A program made the translations under genes and the position numbers. Positions 15,765 through 23,870 of a stretch of 32,339 bases of DNA are shown piece by piece (the first letter of the stretch is position 1; every line of letters begins with the position of its first letter). The notes below the pieces were generated by a model. The model saw only the letters and a program-made list of their open reading frames with translations. It was not told the origin of the DNA and did no database searches. The stretch covers positions 1-32,339 of the forward strand of contig VGYV01000008.1 in the NCBI GenBank assembly GCA_016872855.1, given 5' to 3'. The DNA is from Planctomycetota bacterium (GTDB lineage: Bacteria; Planctomycetota; PUPC01; DSUN01).

Positions 15765-15793
15765 AGTATAAGCGAATCGAGCGCGGACGTCAA
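15765..15793 (-). promoter_or_regulatory. Sigma70-type promoter of the restriction-modification operon
   Basis: On the minus strand, TTGACG (15793-15788), a 17-nt spacer and TATACT (15770-15765) lie about 70 bases before the ATG at 15696. Confidence 0.7.
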
Positions 15794-15923
15794 TACCCGA
15801 TTCATGAGCGCGACCGTTCCGGCCTCGGGCATGCCGTCTACGCATCGCCGGTGGCCGCTCGGCGTCTCGCGCTTGGGCTGCGGATTTCGGCTGGGTCGCC
15901 GACGGGAGGACGAAGAGGGGTTG

Positions 15924-15950
15924 GCGGTGTTGGGTGTTCGGTGTTGGGGG
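15924..15950. repeat. Short heptad repeat (SGGTGTT)
   Basis: CGGTGTT, GGGTGTT, CGGTGTT follow each other at a 7-base period. It belongs to the same class of short tandem repeats seen elsewhere in the window. The 15697-16087 gap otherwise holds only the promoter above and the palindrome below. Confidence 0.7.
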
Positions 15951-16035
15951 TAGGAGAAGGCGGGAGGAGGGTGAGAGGTCAGTCGGCGGGACAGCCGAAA
16001 GCCGCAGCACAATGTGAGAGTTCTTGAAGAGGGGT

Positions 16036-16071
16036 CTGGGGAGGGACTTCTTGCAAGAAGTCCCTCCCCAG
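16036..16071 (-). terminator. 36-nt perfect palindrome, possible terminator of the glutamate synthase gene
   Basis: CTGGGGAGGGACTTCTTG is followed directly by its exact reverse complement, 16-35 bases beyond the gene's stop codon. Flanking AAGAG/CTCTT can extend the stem. No T-run follows on either strand, so intrinsic termination is uncertain and it may simply be a dispersed palindrome. Confidence 0.45.
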
Positions 16072-16087
16072 GCTCTTGGGGGCTGGC

Positions 16088-17686
16088 TCAGGCGTCAATG
16101 ATGGCTTCGGCCTGTTGGCGGTAGGCGTCCATGACGTAGGGGAGGCCGGAGATCTTGGCTGCGTCCTCGGTGAGGGCGAAGACGTTGTGGCGGCCGATGG
16201 TGGCGAGGCAGAAGTTGCGGCTGCCAGCCATGATCTGCTGGAGGCCGACGCGGAGTTTGTCGGCGAAGGTGTAGATGCCGATGGCGCCGGTGGGGAGTTC
16301 CTTGACCTTGGCCTTGCCATAGCGGGCGATGAGTTCTTCGTAGCAGACGAAGATCTCTTCGAGTTTGTGGCCGTAGTCGCTGACGGTCTTGGGGAGTCCG
16401 CCGTTGCCTTCGGCGGCCCAGAGGCCGATGTTCTTGGCGACCATGCCGGGGATCATGAGGGCGCGGCCCATGCAGATGGCTTTGACGAATGGGGAGCCCA
16501 TGGCGAGGACCTTGAAGATGTGGTCCTCGGTGGAGAGGCCGCCGGCGATGGCGAGGTCGGGCACGTAGCGGCCGCGGGTGGCCAGGCGGGTGCAGAGGTG
16601 GTGGGCCATGGCCTGGAGGTAGAAGGTGGGGATGCCCCACTCGGCCATCATGCGCCAGGGGCTCATGCCGGTGCCGCCGCCCGAGCCGTCTATGGTCAGG
16701 AGGTCGAGGCCGGCGTCGGAGGCCCAGCGGATGGCCATGGCGAGCTCGCGCATGGGGTAGGCGCCGGTCTTGAGGGTGACGCGGCGGGCGCCGAGGTCGC
16801 GGAGGCGCTGGACCTCGGCCATGAAGGCGTCCTGGTCAATGAAGCCGAGGCGGGAGTGGCGCTCGAAGTGCTTGATGGCGCCGTCGCGGTGGGCGGCCTG
16901 GATGGCTTCGCTGGAGGGGTCGGGGGTGATGAGGTAGCCGCGCTTCTGAAGCTCGAGGGCGCGCTCGATGCTGTCCACTTTGATTTCGCCGCCGATGCAC
17001 TTGGCGCCCTGGCCCCACTTGAGCTCGACGCACTCGACGCCGAGCTTGCCGAGGACGTATTCGGCGACGCCGAAGCGGGTGTCCTCGACGTTCATCTGGA
17101 CGATGAGGTCGCCGAAGCCCTCGTGCCATTTGCGGTAGGCCTCGACGCGGCGGCGCATGTCGGGGGATTCGACGATCTTGCCGTGGGCGTCGAGCTCGAG
17201 GCCGGGGTCAATGCCGCAGACGTTTTCGCCGCAGACGAGGGTGATGCCCGCGATGGCGGCGCCGGCGGCGAAGTGGTCCCAGTTGCGGCGGGCCACGTCG
17301 GTCGAGCCCAGGGCGCCGGTGAAGACCGGCATGCGCATCGTGACCTTGTGCTGGTTGCCGTACTGGGCCGTGGTGTTGACCATTGGGAAGAGCGTGTTGT
17401 CGGGGTCGCCCTGGCGGCCGCCGGGCAGGCCGGCGGCGCCGAGCGCGTAGCCGTGGATGTTCAGGTGCGAGTAGTCTACGGGATATTCCTTGTCCGCTCC
17501 CGCCGTCAGGGTGCCGTAGGGGCCGGGGTAGATGACCTCGCGGCCGCGGAACGAGGCCTTGAAAATCTCGCAATTCCCCTTGCACCCGTCAATACAGCGG
17601 GTGCAGATGCCCGAGCTGGGCGCCACGTCGCGCGAGCGGTTGAACGTCTGCGACACCTCGTTCGCGTTAGGCCGACTCAAGTGCAT
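16088..17686 (-). CDS. Stand-alone FMN-type glutamate synthase domain protein
   Basis: A 532-residue protein. ATG 17686 is chosen for AAAGGAGA 7 bases upstream. Cys28-x2-Cys31-x3-Cys35-x3-Cys39 near the N-terminus looks like an iron-sulfur ligand set. The body is the FMN-binding glutamate synthase barrel: ELKWGQGAKCIGG, TIDGSGGGTGMSPWRMMAE, AIAGGLSTEDHIFKVLAMGS. There is no N-terminal glutamine amidotransferase domain, as in archaeal-type or split glutamate synthases. Ammonia would therefore come from a separate subunit or from solution, with electrons perhaps from ferredoxin. The related N-methylglutamate synthase subunit is an alternative, but no partner genes for it are visible. Its promoter and operator mirror those of gdhA, supporting a role in glutamate formation. 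Confidence 0.8.
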   Translation of the reverse strand: MHLSRPNANEVSQTFNRSRDVAPSSGICTRCIDGCKGNCEIFKASFRGREVIYPGPYGTLTAGADKEYPVDYSHLNIHGYALGAAGLPGGRQGDPDNTLFPMVNTTAQYGNQHKVTMRMPVFTGALGSTDVARRNWDHFAAGAAIAGITLVCGENVCGIDPGLELDAHGKIVESPDMRRRVEAYRKWHEGFGDLIVQMNVEDTRFGVAEYVLGKLGVECVELKWGQGAKCIGGEIKVDSIERALELQKRGYLITPDPSSEAIQAAHRDGAIKHFERHSRLGFIDQDAFMAEVQRLRDLGARRVTLKTGAYPMRELAMAIRWASDAGLDLLTIDGSGGGTGMSPWRMMAEWGIPTFYLQAMAHHLCTRLATRGRYVPDLAIAGGLSTEDHIFKVLAMGSPFVKAICMGRALMIPGMVAKNIGLWAAEGNGGLPKTVSDYGHKLEEIFVCYEELIARYGKAKVKELPTGAIGIYTFADKLRVGLQQIMAGSRNFCLATIGRHNVFALTEDAAKISGLPYVMDAYRQQAEAIIDA

Positions 17687-17797
17687 AGTCACGTCTCCTT
17701 TCGCCCCCTGTCCAGATGGTTTGTAGCGGCAGCGAGTGCTCGCCGCCCACATCGGTTCCGCCGCCGCAGAACCTGGCTTCCGCGGTTCACAACGGCC

Positions 17798-17810
17798 GGC
17801 AACGATTGCC
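17798..17810. promoter_or_regulatory. Palindromic operator GGCAA-N3-TTGCC at the glutamate synthase promoter
   Basis: GGCAACGATTGCC starts one base downstream of the -10 box. Its arms and 3-nt centre match the gdhA operator at 10144-10156 in geometry and sequence. Binding by the neighbouring NrpR-like protein is inferred, not shown. Confidence 0.7.
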
Positions 17811-17811
17811 T

Positions 17812-17839
17812 ATTATGCTCCCCGGGCGGGAGGTGTCAA
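17812..17839 (-). promoter_or_regulatory. Sigma70-type promoter of the glutamate synthase gene
   Basis: On the minus strand, TTGACA (17839-17834), a 16-nt spacer and CATAAT (17817-17812) lie about 125 bases before ATG 17686. Spacing and -35 are identical to the gdhA promoter. The shared 16-mer GCGCGGAAAGGGGGCA (17848-17863) sits just upstream. Confidence 0.8.
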
Positions 17840-18093
17840 GGGGAAAAGCGCGGAAAGGGGGCACTTTCGGCTGGATTTCCCCAAGGTACGCCGCAAGGCT
17901 CGGCGGCGTTGCCGATTCCTGGTTGGCTCCGCAAGGGATTGGTGACGCACTGCTTCCGTGGGGCGCCTGGGAGCGATCCTGCTTACTCGCCGGCCCGGTA
18001 TACGGCAGTTCCTGCCGCTTGTCGTCGGATGTCTCTCGGCGTCTTGGGCGGGGCTCGCGGCGCGCGGATTATGGGCAAAATGCTGAAAAAGCG

Positions 18094-18122
18094 TTGACTT
18101 TGGTGCTGTAAGCCGGTATCAT
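18094..18122 (+). promoter_or_regulatory. Sigma70-type promoter of the nrpR-purF operon
   Basis: TTGACT (18094-18099), a 17-nt spacer and TATCAT (18117-18122) lie about 65 bases before the chosen start of the regulator gene. No GGCAA-N3-TTGCC palindrome is seen here, so autoregulation through that site is not supported. Confidence 0.8.
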
Positions 18123-18187
18123 CGGGCGGCGTGTGATGCGGTTGATTGGGATCGCGCTGCGGGGGGCAGTTCGAGGAGCCAGTGAGC

Positions 18188-19198
18188 GTGGACGCTAAGG
18201 CGAAGCGGCGAGGCGTGAACATCCTGCGCGCGCTGCGCGACGCGGGGAGGCCGCTGGGCGCGAGCCGTCTGGCTCGCGACCTGGAGGCGATGGGAATCGA
18301 CATGAGCCAGCGGACAGTGCGCTACTACCTGGCGATGCTGGACCGCGAGGGGCTGACGCGCAGTTGCGGGAAGCGTGGGCGCGAGATCACGCCGCTGGGG
18401 GAGCAGGAGGTGGCCAACTCGTTCGTCGCGGAGAAGGTGGGCTTCATCGCAGCGAAGATGGATGAGTTGGCGTGCCAGATGACGTTCCACTCCCGGCGGC
18501 GGAGCGGGACGGTGATAATGAACCTCTCCCTGGTGCCCGCGGCCCACATCCAGGAGGCCGTGGTGGAGATGACGGCGGCGTTCGAGGCGGGGCTCGGGAT
18601 GGGGCGGTTCGTGGCCGTGGGGCGGCCTGGGGAGGTGCTGGGGCGGCACCGGGTGGCGGAGGGCCAATTCGCCATCGGCACAGTGTGCAGCGTGAGCATC
18701 AACGGCATCCTGTTGTCGGAGGGGATTCCGGCGGCCTCCCGGTTCGCCGGGCTGTTGGAGATTTCCGACGGGCAGCCGGTGCGGTTCACCGAGATGATCC
18801 ACTATGACGGGACGAGCCTGGACCCGCTGGAGGTGTTCATCAGCGGGCGTCTGACGTCGGTGCGCCAGGCGGCGCGGACCGGGCACGGGGTGATCGGCGC
18901 GAGCTTTCGGGAGATACCCGCCGTGGCGGCGCCGCGCGTGCGCAAGGTGTGCGCCCGGCTGGCGCAGATTGGTCTGGGCGGCATCCTCCTGGTGGGCAAG
19001 CCGAACCGCCCGCTCCTCGAGGTCCCTGTGCCCGAGGGGCGAGCGGGCCTGGTGGTCGTCGGCGGGCTGAACCCTCTGGCGGCCGTCCAGGAGGCGGGCA
19101 TCCCGACCCACAACAAGGCGCTCACCGGCCTCTACGAGTTCGAGCGCCTGGCCTCCTTCCGCGAGCTTGGGGCGCTGGTCGGGGGCGTGCACGCATGA
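18188..19198 (+). CDS. nrpR: NrpR-like nitrogen regulator (winged helix plus NrpR/DUF128 domain)
   Basis: A 336-residue protein. GTG 18188 is preferred because GAGGAG (18173-18178) lies 9 bases upstream; TTG 18146 and GTG 18182 are alternatives. Residues 1-60 are a winged helix (NILRALRDAGRPLGASRLAR, QRTVRYYLAMLDREGL). The rest is one NrpR domain (VGFIAAKMDELACQMTFHS..., GTVCSVSINGILLSEGIP..., GLVVVGGLNPLAAVQEAG). In methanogens NrpR represses nif and glnA genes by binding a short palindrome and is released by 2-oxoglutarate. Bacterial homologues are less studied. The stop overlaps the purF start (ATGA), so the regulator is translationally coupled to an amidotransferase gene. It is the best candidate to bind the GGCAA-N3-TTGCC sites at gdhA and the glutamate synthase gene. 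Confidence 0.85.
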   Translation: MDAKAKRRGVNILRALRDAGRPLGASRLARDLEAMGIDMSQRTVRYYLAMLDREGLTRSCGKRGREITPLGEQEVANSFVAEKVGFIAAKMDELACQMTFHSRRRSGTVIMNLSLVPAAHIQEAVVEMTAAFEAGLGMGRFVAVGRPGEVLGRHRVAEGQFAIGTVCSVSINGILLSEGIPAASRFAGLLEISDGQPVRFTEMIHYDGTSLDPLEVFISGRLTSVRQAARTGHGVIGASFREIPAVAAPRVRKVCARLAQIGLGGILLVGKPNRPLLEVPVPEGRAGLVVVGGLNPLAAVQEAGIPTHNKALTGLYEFERLASFRELGALVGGVHA

Positions 19199-20595
19199 GC
19201 GACGCGCGCGAGGCCTGCGGCATCTTCGGCATCTACGGCTATGATGGCGCCGCCCGCCAGGCCTACCTCGGCCTCTACTCCCTCCAGCACCGCGGCGAGG
19301 AGAGCGCCGGCATCGCCGTGTCCGACGACCGCGAGATGCGCTCGAAGCGCGGCATGGGCCACCTCGACGAGGTGCTCAAGCCCGACGACCTCGGCCGCCT
19401 CCACGGCCACATGGCCATCGGCCACGTCCGCTACTCCACCACAGGCTCCCCAAAGCCCCAAAACGTCCAGCCCCTCGTCATCGAGTACTCCCAGGGCCTC
19501 CTCGCCATCGCCCACAACGGCACGCTGACCAACGCCCGCGCCCTCCGCCGCTACTACGAGGGCCGCGGCTCCATCTTCCAGACCTCGACCGACAGCGAGA
19601 TCATCGTCCACCTCATGGCCGACCCCGACCACCTGTGCCTGCCCGACCACCTCGAGCACTGCCTGGCCCACCTCGAGGGCGCCTTCTCCCTGCTCCTGAT
19701 GACAAAGCACCAGCTCATCGTCGCCCGCGACCGCCACGGCTTCCGCCCCCTCTCCCTCGGCGAGCTCCGCTGCTCGCCCGTCGTCGCCAGCGAGACCTGC
19801 GCCTTCGACCTCCTGGGCGCCCGCTACATCCGCGACATCGAGCCCGGCGAGGTCGTGACCGTGGACGAGCGCGGCCTCACCACCCGCCGCTTCGTCCCCC
19901 CCGGCCAGGCCAAGGCCGCCCACTGCATCTTCGAGCACGTCTACTTCGCCCGCCCCGACAGCCGCGTGTTCGGCGACACGTGCCACCTCGTGCGCCAGCG
20001 CCTCGGCGCCCGCCTCGCCGCCGAGCACCCGGTCGAGGCCGACGTCGTGGCCGCCGTGCCCGACTCCGGCCTCCCCGCCGCCCTCGGCTACGCCCGGGCC
20101 AGCGGCATCCCCTTCGACTACGCCTACATCCGCAACCACTACGTCGGCCGCACCTTCATCCAGCCAGCCGAGAGCCAGCGGGGGCTGGGCGTCCGCATCA
20201 AGCTCAACGCCATCGCCGACGTTGTTCGCGGCAAGCGCGTCGTCGTCGTGGACGACTCGATCGTCCGCGGCACCACCTCGCGCACCCGTCTGGGCATGCT
20301 CCGCGAGGCGGGGGCCAGGGAGATACACCTCCGCATCTCCAGCCCGCCCATCCGCCATCCCTGCTACTTCGGCATCGACTTCCCGACCACCCGGGAGTTG
20401 GCGGCCAGCGGGCGTTCGCTCGACCAGATTCGCGACTTCGTCGGCGCCGACTCCCTCGGCTACCTCAGCGTCGAGGGACTCCTCTCCGCTGTCACCCGGC
20501 CGCCTGAGAACTACTGCACCGCCTGCTTCACGGGCGACTACCCCTGCGAGATCACCGAGGCCGTGGAGAAGCTGGGGATGGAGAGTCGAGGATGA
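19195..20595 (+). CDS. purF: Amidophosphoribosyltransferase
   Basis: A 466-residue enzyme for the first committed step of purine synthesis: glutamine plus PRPP gives phosphoribosylamine. Cys8 in MSDAREACGIFGIYG would become the N-terminal nucleophile after removal of a 7-residue propeptide, as in the Bacillus-type enzyme. HRGEESAGIA and the glutamine site are intact. The PRPP loop is VVVVDDSIVRGTTS. The C-terminal NYCTACFTGDYP matches the iron-sulfur ligand pair of the Bacillus type. The ATG overlaps the nrpR stop, so expression is coupled to the regulator. The purF stop codon itself lies within the first unit of a heptad repeat hairpin. Confidence 0.95.
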   Translation: MSDAREACGIFGIYGYDGAARQAYLGLYSLQHRGEESAGIAVSDDREMRSKRGMGHLDEVLKPDDLGRLHGHMAIGHVRYSTTGSPKPQNVQPLVIEYSQGLLAIAHNGTLTNARALRRYYEGRGSIFQTSTDSEIIVHLMADPDHLCLPDHLEHCLAHLEGAFSLLLMTKHQLIVARDRHGFRPLSLGELRCSPVVASETCAFDLLGARYIRDIEPGEVVTVDERGLTTRRFVPPGQAKAAHCIFEHVYFARPDSRVFGDTCHLVRQRLGARLAAEHPVEADVVAAVPDSGLPAALGYARASGIPFDYAYIRNHYVGRTFIQPAESQRGLGVRIKLNAIADVVRGKRVVVVDDSIVRGTTSRTRLGMLREAGAREIHLRISSPPIRHPCYFGIDFPTTRELAASGRSLDQIRDFVGADSLGYLSVEGLLSAVTRPPENYCTACFTGDYPCEITEAVEKLGMESRG

Positions 20596-20675
20596 CGCGT
20601 GATTCGTGACGCGTGACCAAAGGAAAGCGCAGACCAGTCTCTTCCCTTGTCACGCGTCACGCATCACGCATCACG
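20591..20675. repeat. Heptad-armed hairpin between purF and the LRR gene
   Basis: Left arm GTGACGC/GTGATTC heptads (20591-20618) and right arm GTCACGC/ATCACGC heptads (20649-20675) flank a ~30-nt core (AAAGGAAAGCGCAG...CTTCCCTT). The purF TGA is inside the left arm. Confidence 0.85.
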
Positions 20676-20707
20676 ACGACCCAGACAACGGGACAGAGCA
20701 TCGAAGA

Positions 20708-22477
20708 ATGAGCGAACCTGTAGAAGCACTCATCTCCGCCCTCGCGTGCCTCCTTCTCCCTTGCGCCGGTGCGAGGGAGGCAGAGCCCGAGCGCCTTGAG
20801 GGGCCAACAACGGTGACGGTTCAGACCCACAACGGCGAGAGATACACGGACCGCCTGGTGCCGGGCGAATGGCTCGACCGGATCACCTCGACAGACCGGG
20901 GCGGCTCTCTTCGCTTCCCCTACACGAGGGGGTCACACGTGCGCTTCGACTACGACGAACCCCACATGTACCAGCATCTAGATGGCGGGCCGCGAAGGCT
21001 CGTTGGCATCGAGGTCCGCCGCGCCGGGGAGATGAAGCTCCTACAGCGGGCGGTTGACGACGGGGTGAACCCGCTGACCGTTTGGTACGACCCGGCGCCC
21101 GAGGCCCCCTTCCCGGCAATCCCCGAGGGCGTCCAGGTCGCGCTCCTCGTCGGCTCAGGGAAGAAGGCGAAGTGGGACGAGTTGCTCGCGGCGTGCCCGC
21201 ACCTGTGGGCGCTCTCGGTCAGTGGCGAGCCGCCGCCTCCCCAGGTGCTGGCGCGCCTGAAGCGGCTCTCCTCCCTTCGCCTGCACGTCTTCGGCGCCAC
21301 CCTGCGCGACCTCTCTTGGGCCGCCGAGATGTCCGACCTGAGGGTCCTGCACCTCGAGGGGCCGCTCGAGATCACGGACCTGCGGCCGCTCAGCGGCCTG
21401 CGGAAGCTCCAGGCGCTCACCTTGACTGCTTGCCCGGGCCTTTCCGACCTCGGGCCGCTGCGCCACATGCCCCACCTTGCCAGGCTCAGCTTGAGGCTCT
21501 GGGGCTACTCCGGGTTGCCCATGAACAACGCATTGACCGACCTGTCGCCCCTGGCCGACGTGCCGAACCTCGAGGAGCTAAGCATCGAGGGGCTGTGGAG
21601 CCTGCGCGACCTCGGGCCTCTGCCCAAGCTGCGCCGCCTCCAGGCCCTCGAGCTGGCGGCGCCTCGGGTCTCGGACGTCAAGCCCCTCGGCCAGTGCGCC
21701 GGCCTCAGGAGATTGCGCGTCGTGAGCGTCAAGGTGTCGGACCTCGCGCCCCTGGCCTCGCTCGCCGAGCTGCGCCACCTCGACATCCACTCGCCGCGGT
21801 CATTGGGCGGCCCCGTCGTCCCCGAGGGCATTGCCGCCCTCGGCGCACTCAAGCGCCTCGAGAGCCTCCGCCTAAACGCGCCCGTCGAGGACCTCGGGCC
21901 GCTCGCCCACCTGCGCAATCTCACGCAACTCGAGCTCGCCGATTGCCACCAGGTCAGGAATCTCAAGCCGGTCGGCACGCTCCCGGCGCTGGCCGGCCTG
22001 AAGCTGAAGAACTGCGGCCAGGTCGCCGACCTCGCGCCCCTGGGCGAGCTGGCAAGCCTGGGGTCCCTGCATCTGGACTCCCTGAGCCGCGTCACGGACC
22101 TCGCGCCTCTGGCGCGCCTGGCCGCCCTCGAGGACCTCAGGCTCCGGTCCTGCGGAGGCATCGCGGACCTCAGCCCCCTCGCGCAGATGCGCGGCCTGAC
22201 GAACCTCGAGCTGCTCGCGTGCAGCAAGCTGGCCGACCTCACGCCGCTGGTGGGCCTCCAGCGCCTGCGCTCGCTCTGGCTCGTCGCCTGCCCGGAGGTG
22301 AGCGACCTGAAGCCCCTGGCCTTTCTCCCGAACCTCGAGAGGCTCGGCTTCTGGAACTGCGATAGGGTGAGAGACATCTCGCCGCTCCGCCACATGCTCC
22401 GGCGCGGCGGGCGGCTCATGCACAACAAAGACCTCGAGCAGCAGGCAGAGCGCCTGCGTGCAGGGGGGGACTTCTGA
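20708..22477 (+). CDS. Leucine-rich-repeat protein, probably exported
   Basis: A 589-residue protein. ATG 20708 (MSEPVEALISALACLLLPCAG) is chosen because the longer track start lies in the repeat hairpin; the ribosome site is weak. The N-terminus is a hydrophobic stretch that could be a signal peptide. A Cys is present but the lipobox is poor. From about residue 170 to 575 there are some 16 leucine-rich repeats of 22-25 residues with the pattern DLxPLAxLxxLxxLxLxxC, similar to SDS22/internalin-like repeats. Such arrays bind proteins; no catalytic domain is visible. It is oddly placed between purF and carA, in the same direction, with normal codon bias. It may be a late insertion into the operon, or an unknown partner of it. 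Confidence 0.8.
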   Translation: MSEPVEALISALACLLLPCAGAREAEPERLEGPTTVTVQTHNGERYTDRLVPGEWLDRITSTDRGGSLRFPYTRGSHVRFDYDEPHMYQHLDGGPRRLVGIEVRRAGEMKLLQRAVDDGVNPLTVWYDPAPEAPFPAIPEGVQVALLVGSGKKAKWDELLAACPHLWALSVSGEPPPPQVLARLKRLSSLRLHVFGATLRDLSWAAEMSDLRVLHLEGPLEITDLRPLSGLRKLQALTLTACPGLSDLGPLRHMPHLARLSLRLWGYSGLPMNNALTDLSPLADVPNLEELSIEGLWSLRDLGPLPKLRRLQALELAAPRVSDVKPLGQCAGLRRLRVVSVKVSDLAPLASLAELRHLDIHSPRSLGGPVVPEGIAALGALKRLESLRLNAPVEDLGPLAHLRNLTQLELADCHQVRNLKPVGTLPALAGLKLKNCGQVADLAPLGELASLGSLHLDSLSRVTDLAPLARLAALEDLRLRSCGGIADLSPLAQMRGLTNLELLACSKLADLTPLVGLQRLRSLWLVACPEVSDLKPLAFLPNLERLGFWNCDRVRDISPLRHMLRRGGRLMHNKDLEQQAERLRAGGDF

Positions 22478-22562
22478 CCCGTCCGCCCAGGGCGCCGCCT
22501 GGCCCTGCCAGCCCCCCGAGGCGCTGGAGAAGCGGGGGATGGAGTGCAGGTGAGGAGAAGAC

Positions 22563-22654
22563 CAGTCGGCAGTCGGCAGACGGCAGTCGGCAGGAAGACG
22601 ACAGACGGTGTTTTGGTCTTCACTGCCTACTGCCGAGTGCCTCCTGCCGACTGC
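22563..22654. repeat. Heptad-armed hairpin upstream of carA
   Basis: CAGWCGG heptads (22563-22593) face CTGCCGA-type units (22622-22654) across a 28-nt core (GAAGACGACAGACGG...GGTCTTC). The same heptad occurs inside guaA and at 11390-11435. Confidence 0.85.
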
Positions 22655-22679
22655 GCCAAGATGAGAGAAAGCGCGAGAG

Positions 22680-23840
22680 ATGACCGAAGCCCATGAAGCC
22701 GTCATTGCCCTCGAGGATGGCCGCCTCTTCCCCGGCCGCTCCTTCGGCGCGCCTGGCACCCGCACCGGCGAGGTGGTCTTCAACACCTCCATGACAGGCT
22801 ACCAGGAAATCCTCACCGACCCCTCCTACTCCAACCAGATCGTCACGATGACCTATCCGCTGATCGGCAACTACGGGGTGAACCCCGACGACGTGGAGTC
22901 GGGCCGCATCCAGGCCGAGGGGCTCATCGTCAAGGAGGCCTGCCGCATCCCCAGCAACTGGCGGTCGCGCCAGTCGCTGCCCGACTACCTGGCCGCCCAG
23001 GGCGTCATCGGCATCGAGGGGGTGGACACCCGCGCCCTCACCCTCCACATCCGCACGGCGGGCGCGATGAAGGCCGCAATCTCCACCAACGGCCATTCCC
23101 CCGATGAGCTTGTCGCCATGGCCCGCGCCTGGCCCGGCCTCGTCGGCCGCGACATCGTCGAGGGCGTCACCTGCCGAGAGCCCTACCAATGGGATTCAGC
23201 CATTGCCGATTGCAGATTGCAGATTGCAGATTGCAGATCGGAAATCGGAAATCGGAAATCGGGAATCGGAAATCAACGCTTCGATGTGGTGGCCTACGAC
23301 TTCGGGGCGAAGCATAACATCCTCCGCCTCCTCGCCGCAAGCGGATGCCGGGTCACTGTGGTGCCCGCATACACCCCGGCCGCCGAGGCCCTGGCCCTGA
23401 AGCCTGATGGCGTGCTACTCTCGAACGGCCCCGGCGACCCTGCGGCCCTCACGCGCATCATGCCCGAGGTGCGCAAGCTCATCGGCGAGATCCCCATCTT
23501 CGGAATCTGCCTCGGACACCAGCTCCTCGGCCTCGCTCTGGGCGGCAAGACCTTCAAGCTCAAGTTCGGCCACCGCGGCGCAAACCAGCCCGTCCGCGAG
23601 CTTGCCACAGGCCGCGTGGACATCACGAGCCAGAACCACGGCTTCTGCGTGGACATCAAATCGCTTCCCGCTGACGAGGTGGAGCTGACCCACGTGAATC
23701 TGGACGACGGGACCCTCGAAGGCTTCCGCCACCGCAAGCTCCCCCTCTTCGCAGTCCAGTACCACCCCGAGGCCTCCCCCGGCCCGCACGACGCGAGCCA
23801 TTTGTTTGAGCGATTCGTCGGCATGATGGACAGGAGATGA
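22680..23840 (+). CDS. carA: Carbamoyl-phosphate synthase small (glutaminase) subunit
   Basis: A 386-residue protein that hydrolyses glutamine and channels ammonia to CarB for carbamoyl phosphate, used in pyrimidine and arginine synthesis. The N-terminal domain contains [17 protein letters not shown]. The class I amidotransferase domain has the nucleophile in [11 protein letters not shown] and the His/Glu pair in [10 protein letters not shown]. The interdomain linker (about residues 177-198) is a translated heptad repeat ([20 protein letters not shown]) just before [16 protein letters not shown]. It is in frame and outside the catalytic parts, so the enzyme is probably active. Start ATG 22680 has only a weak GAGAG ribosome site. 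Its partner carB lies four genes downstream, an unusual separation. Confidence 0.95.
   Translation: MTEAHEAVIALEDGRLFPGRSFGAPGTRTGEVVFNTSMTGYQEILTDPSYSNQIVTMTYPLIGNYGVNPDDVESGRIQAEGLIVKEACRIPSNWRSRQSLPDYLAAQGVIGIEGVDTRALTLHIRTAGAMKAAISTNGHSPDELVAMARAWPGLVGRDIVEGVTCREPYQWDSAIADCRLQIADCRSEIGNRKSGIGNQRFDVVAYDFGAKHNILRLLAASGCRVTVVPAYTPAAEALALKPDGVLLSNGPGDPAALTRIMPEVRKLIGEIPIFGICLGHQLLGLALGGKTFKLKFGHRGANQPVRELATGRVDITSQNHGFCVDIKSLPADEVELTHVNLDDGTLEGFRHRKLPLFAVQYHPEASPGPHDASHLFERFVGMMDRR
23208..23274. repeat. In-frame heptad tandem inside carA
   Basis: Four GATTGCA units (23208-23238) followed by five CGGAAAT-type units (23239-23274). Because 7 is not a multiple of 3, the DNA heptad is translated as a 7-residue peptide period (IADCRLQ). 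Confidence 0.9.
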
Positions 23841-23870
23841 GGGCGTGTCGCCCAAATGGTCAACTCGTTG

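Noticed and set aside
16076-18097. 673-aa plus-strand ORF antisense to the glutamate synthase gene
   Set aside because: Low-complexity shadow translation opposite a well-recognised enzyme; it also crosses two promoters.
17687-18187. Glutamine or other riboswitch in the divergent leaders
   Set aside because: The leaders are short and I could not fold a conserved aptamer; the operator palindrome explains the visible structure.
18100-18187. NrpR autoregulatory operator at its own promoter
   Set aside because: No GGCAA-N3-TTGCC or similar palindrome is found between the -35 box and the start codon.
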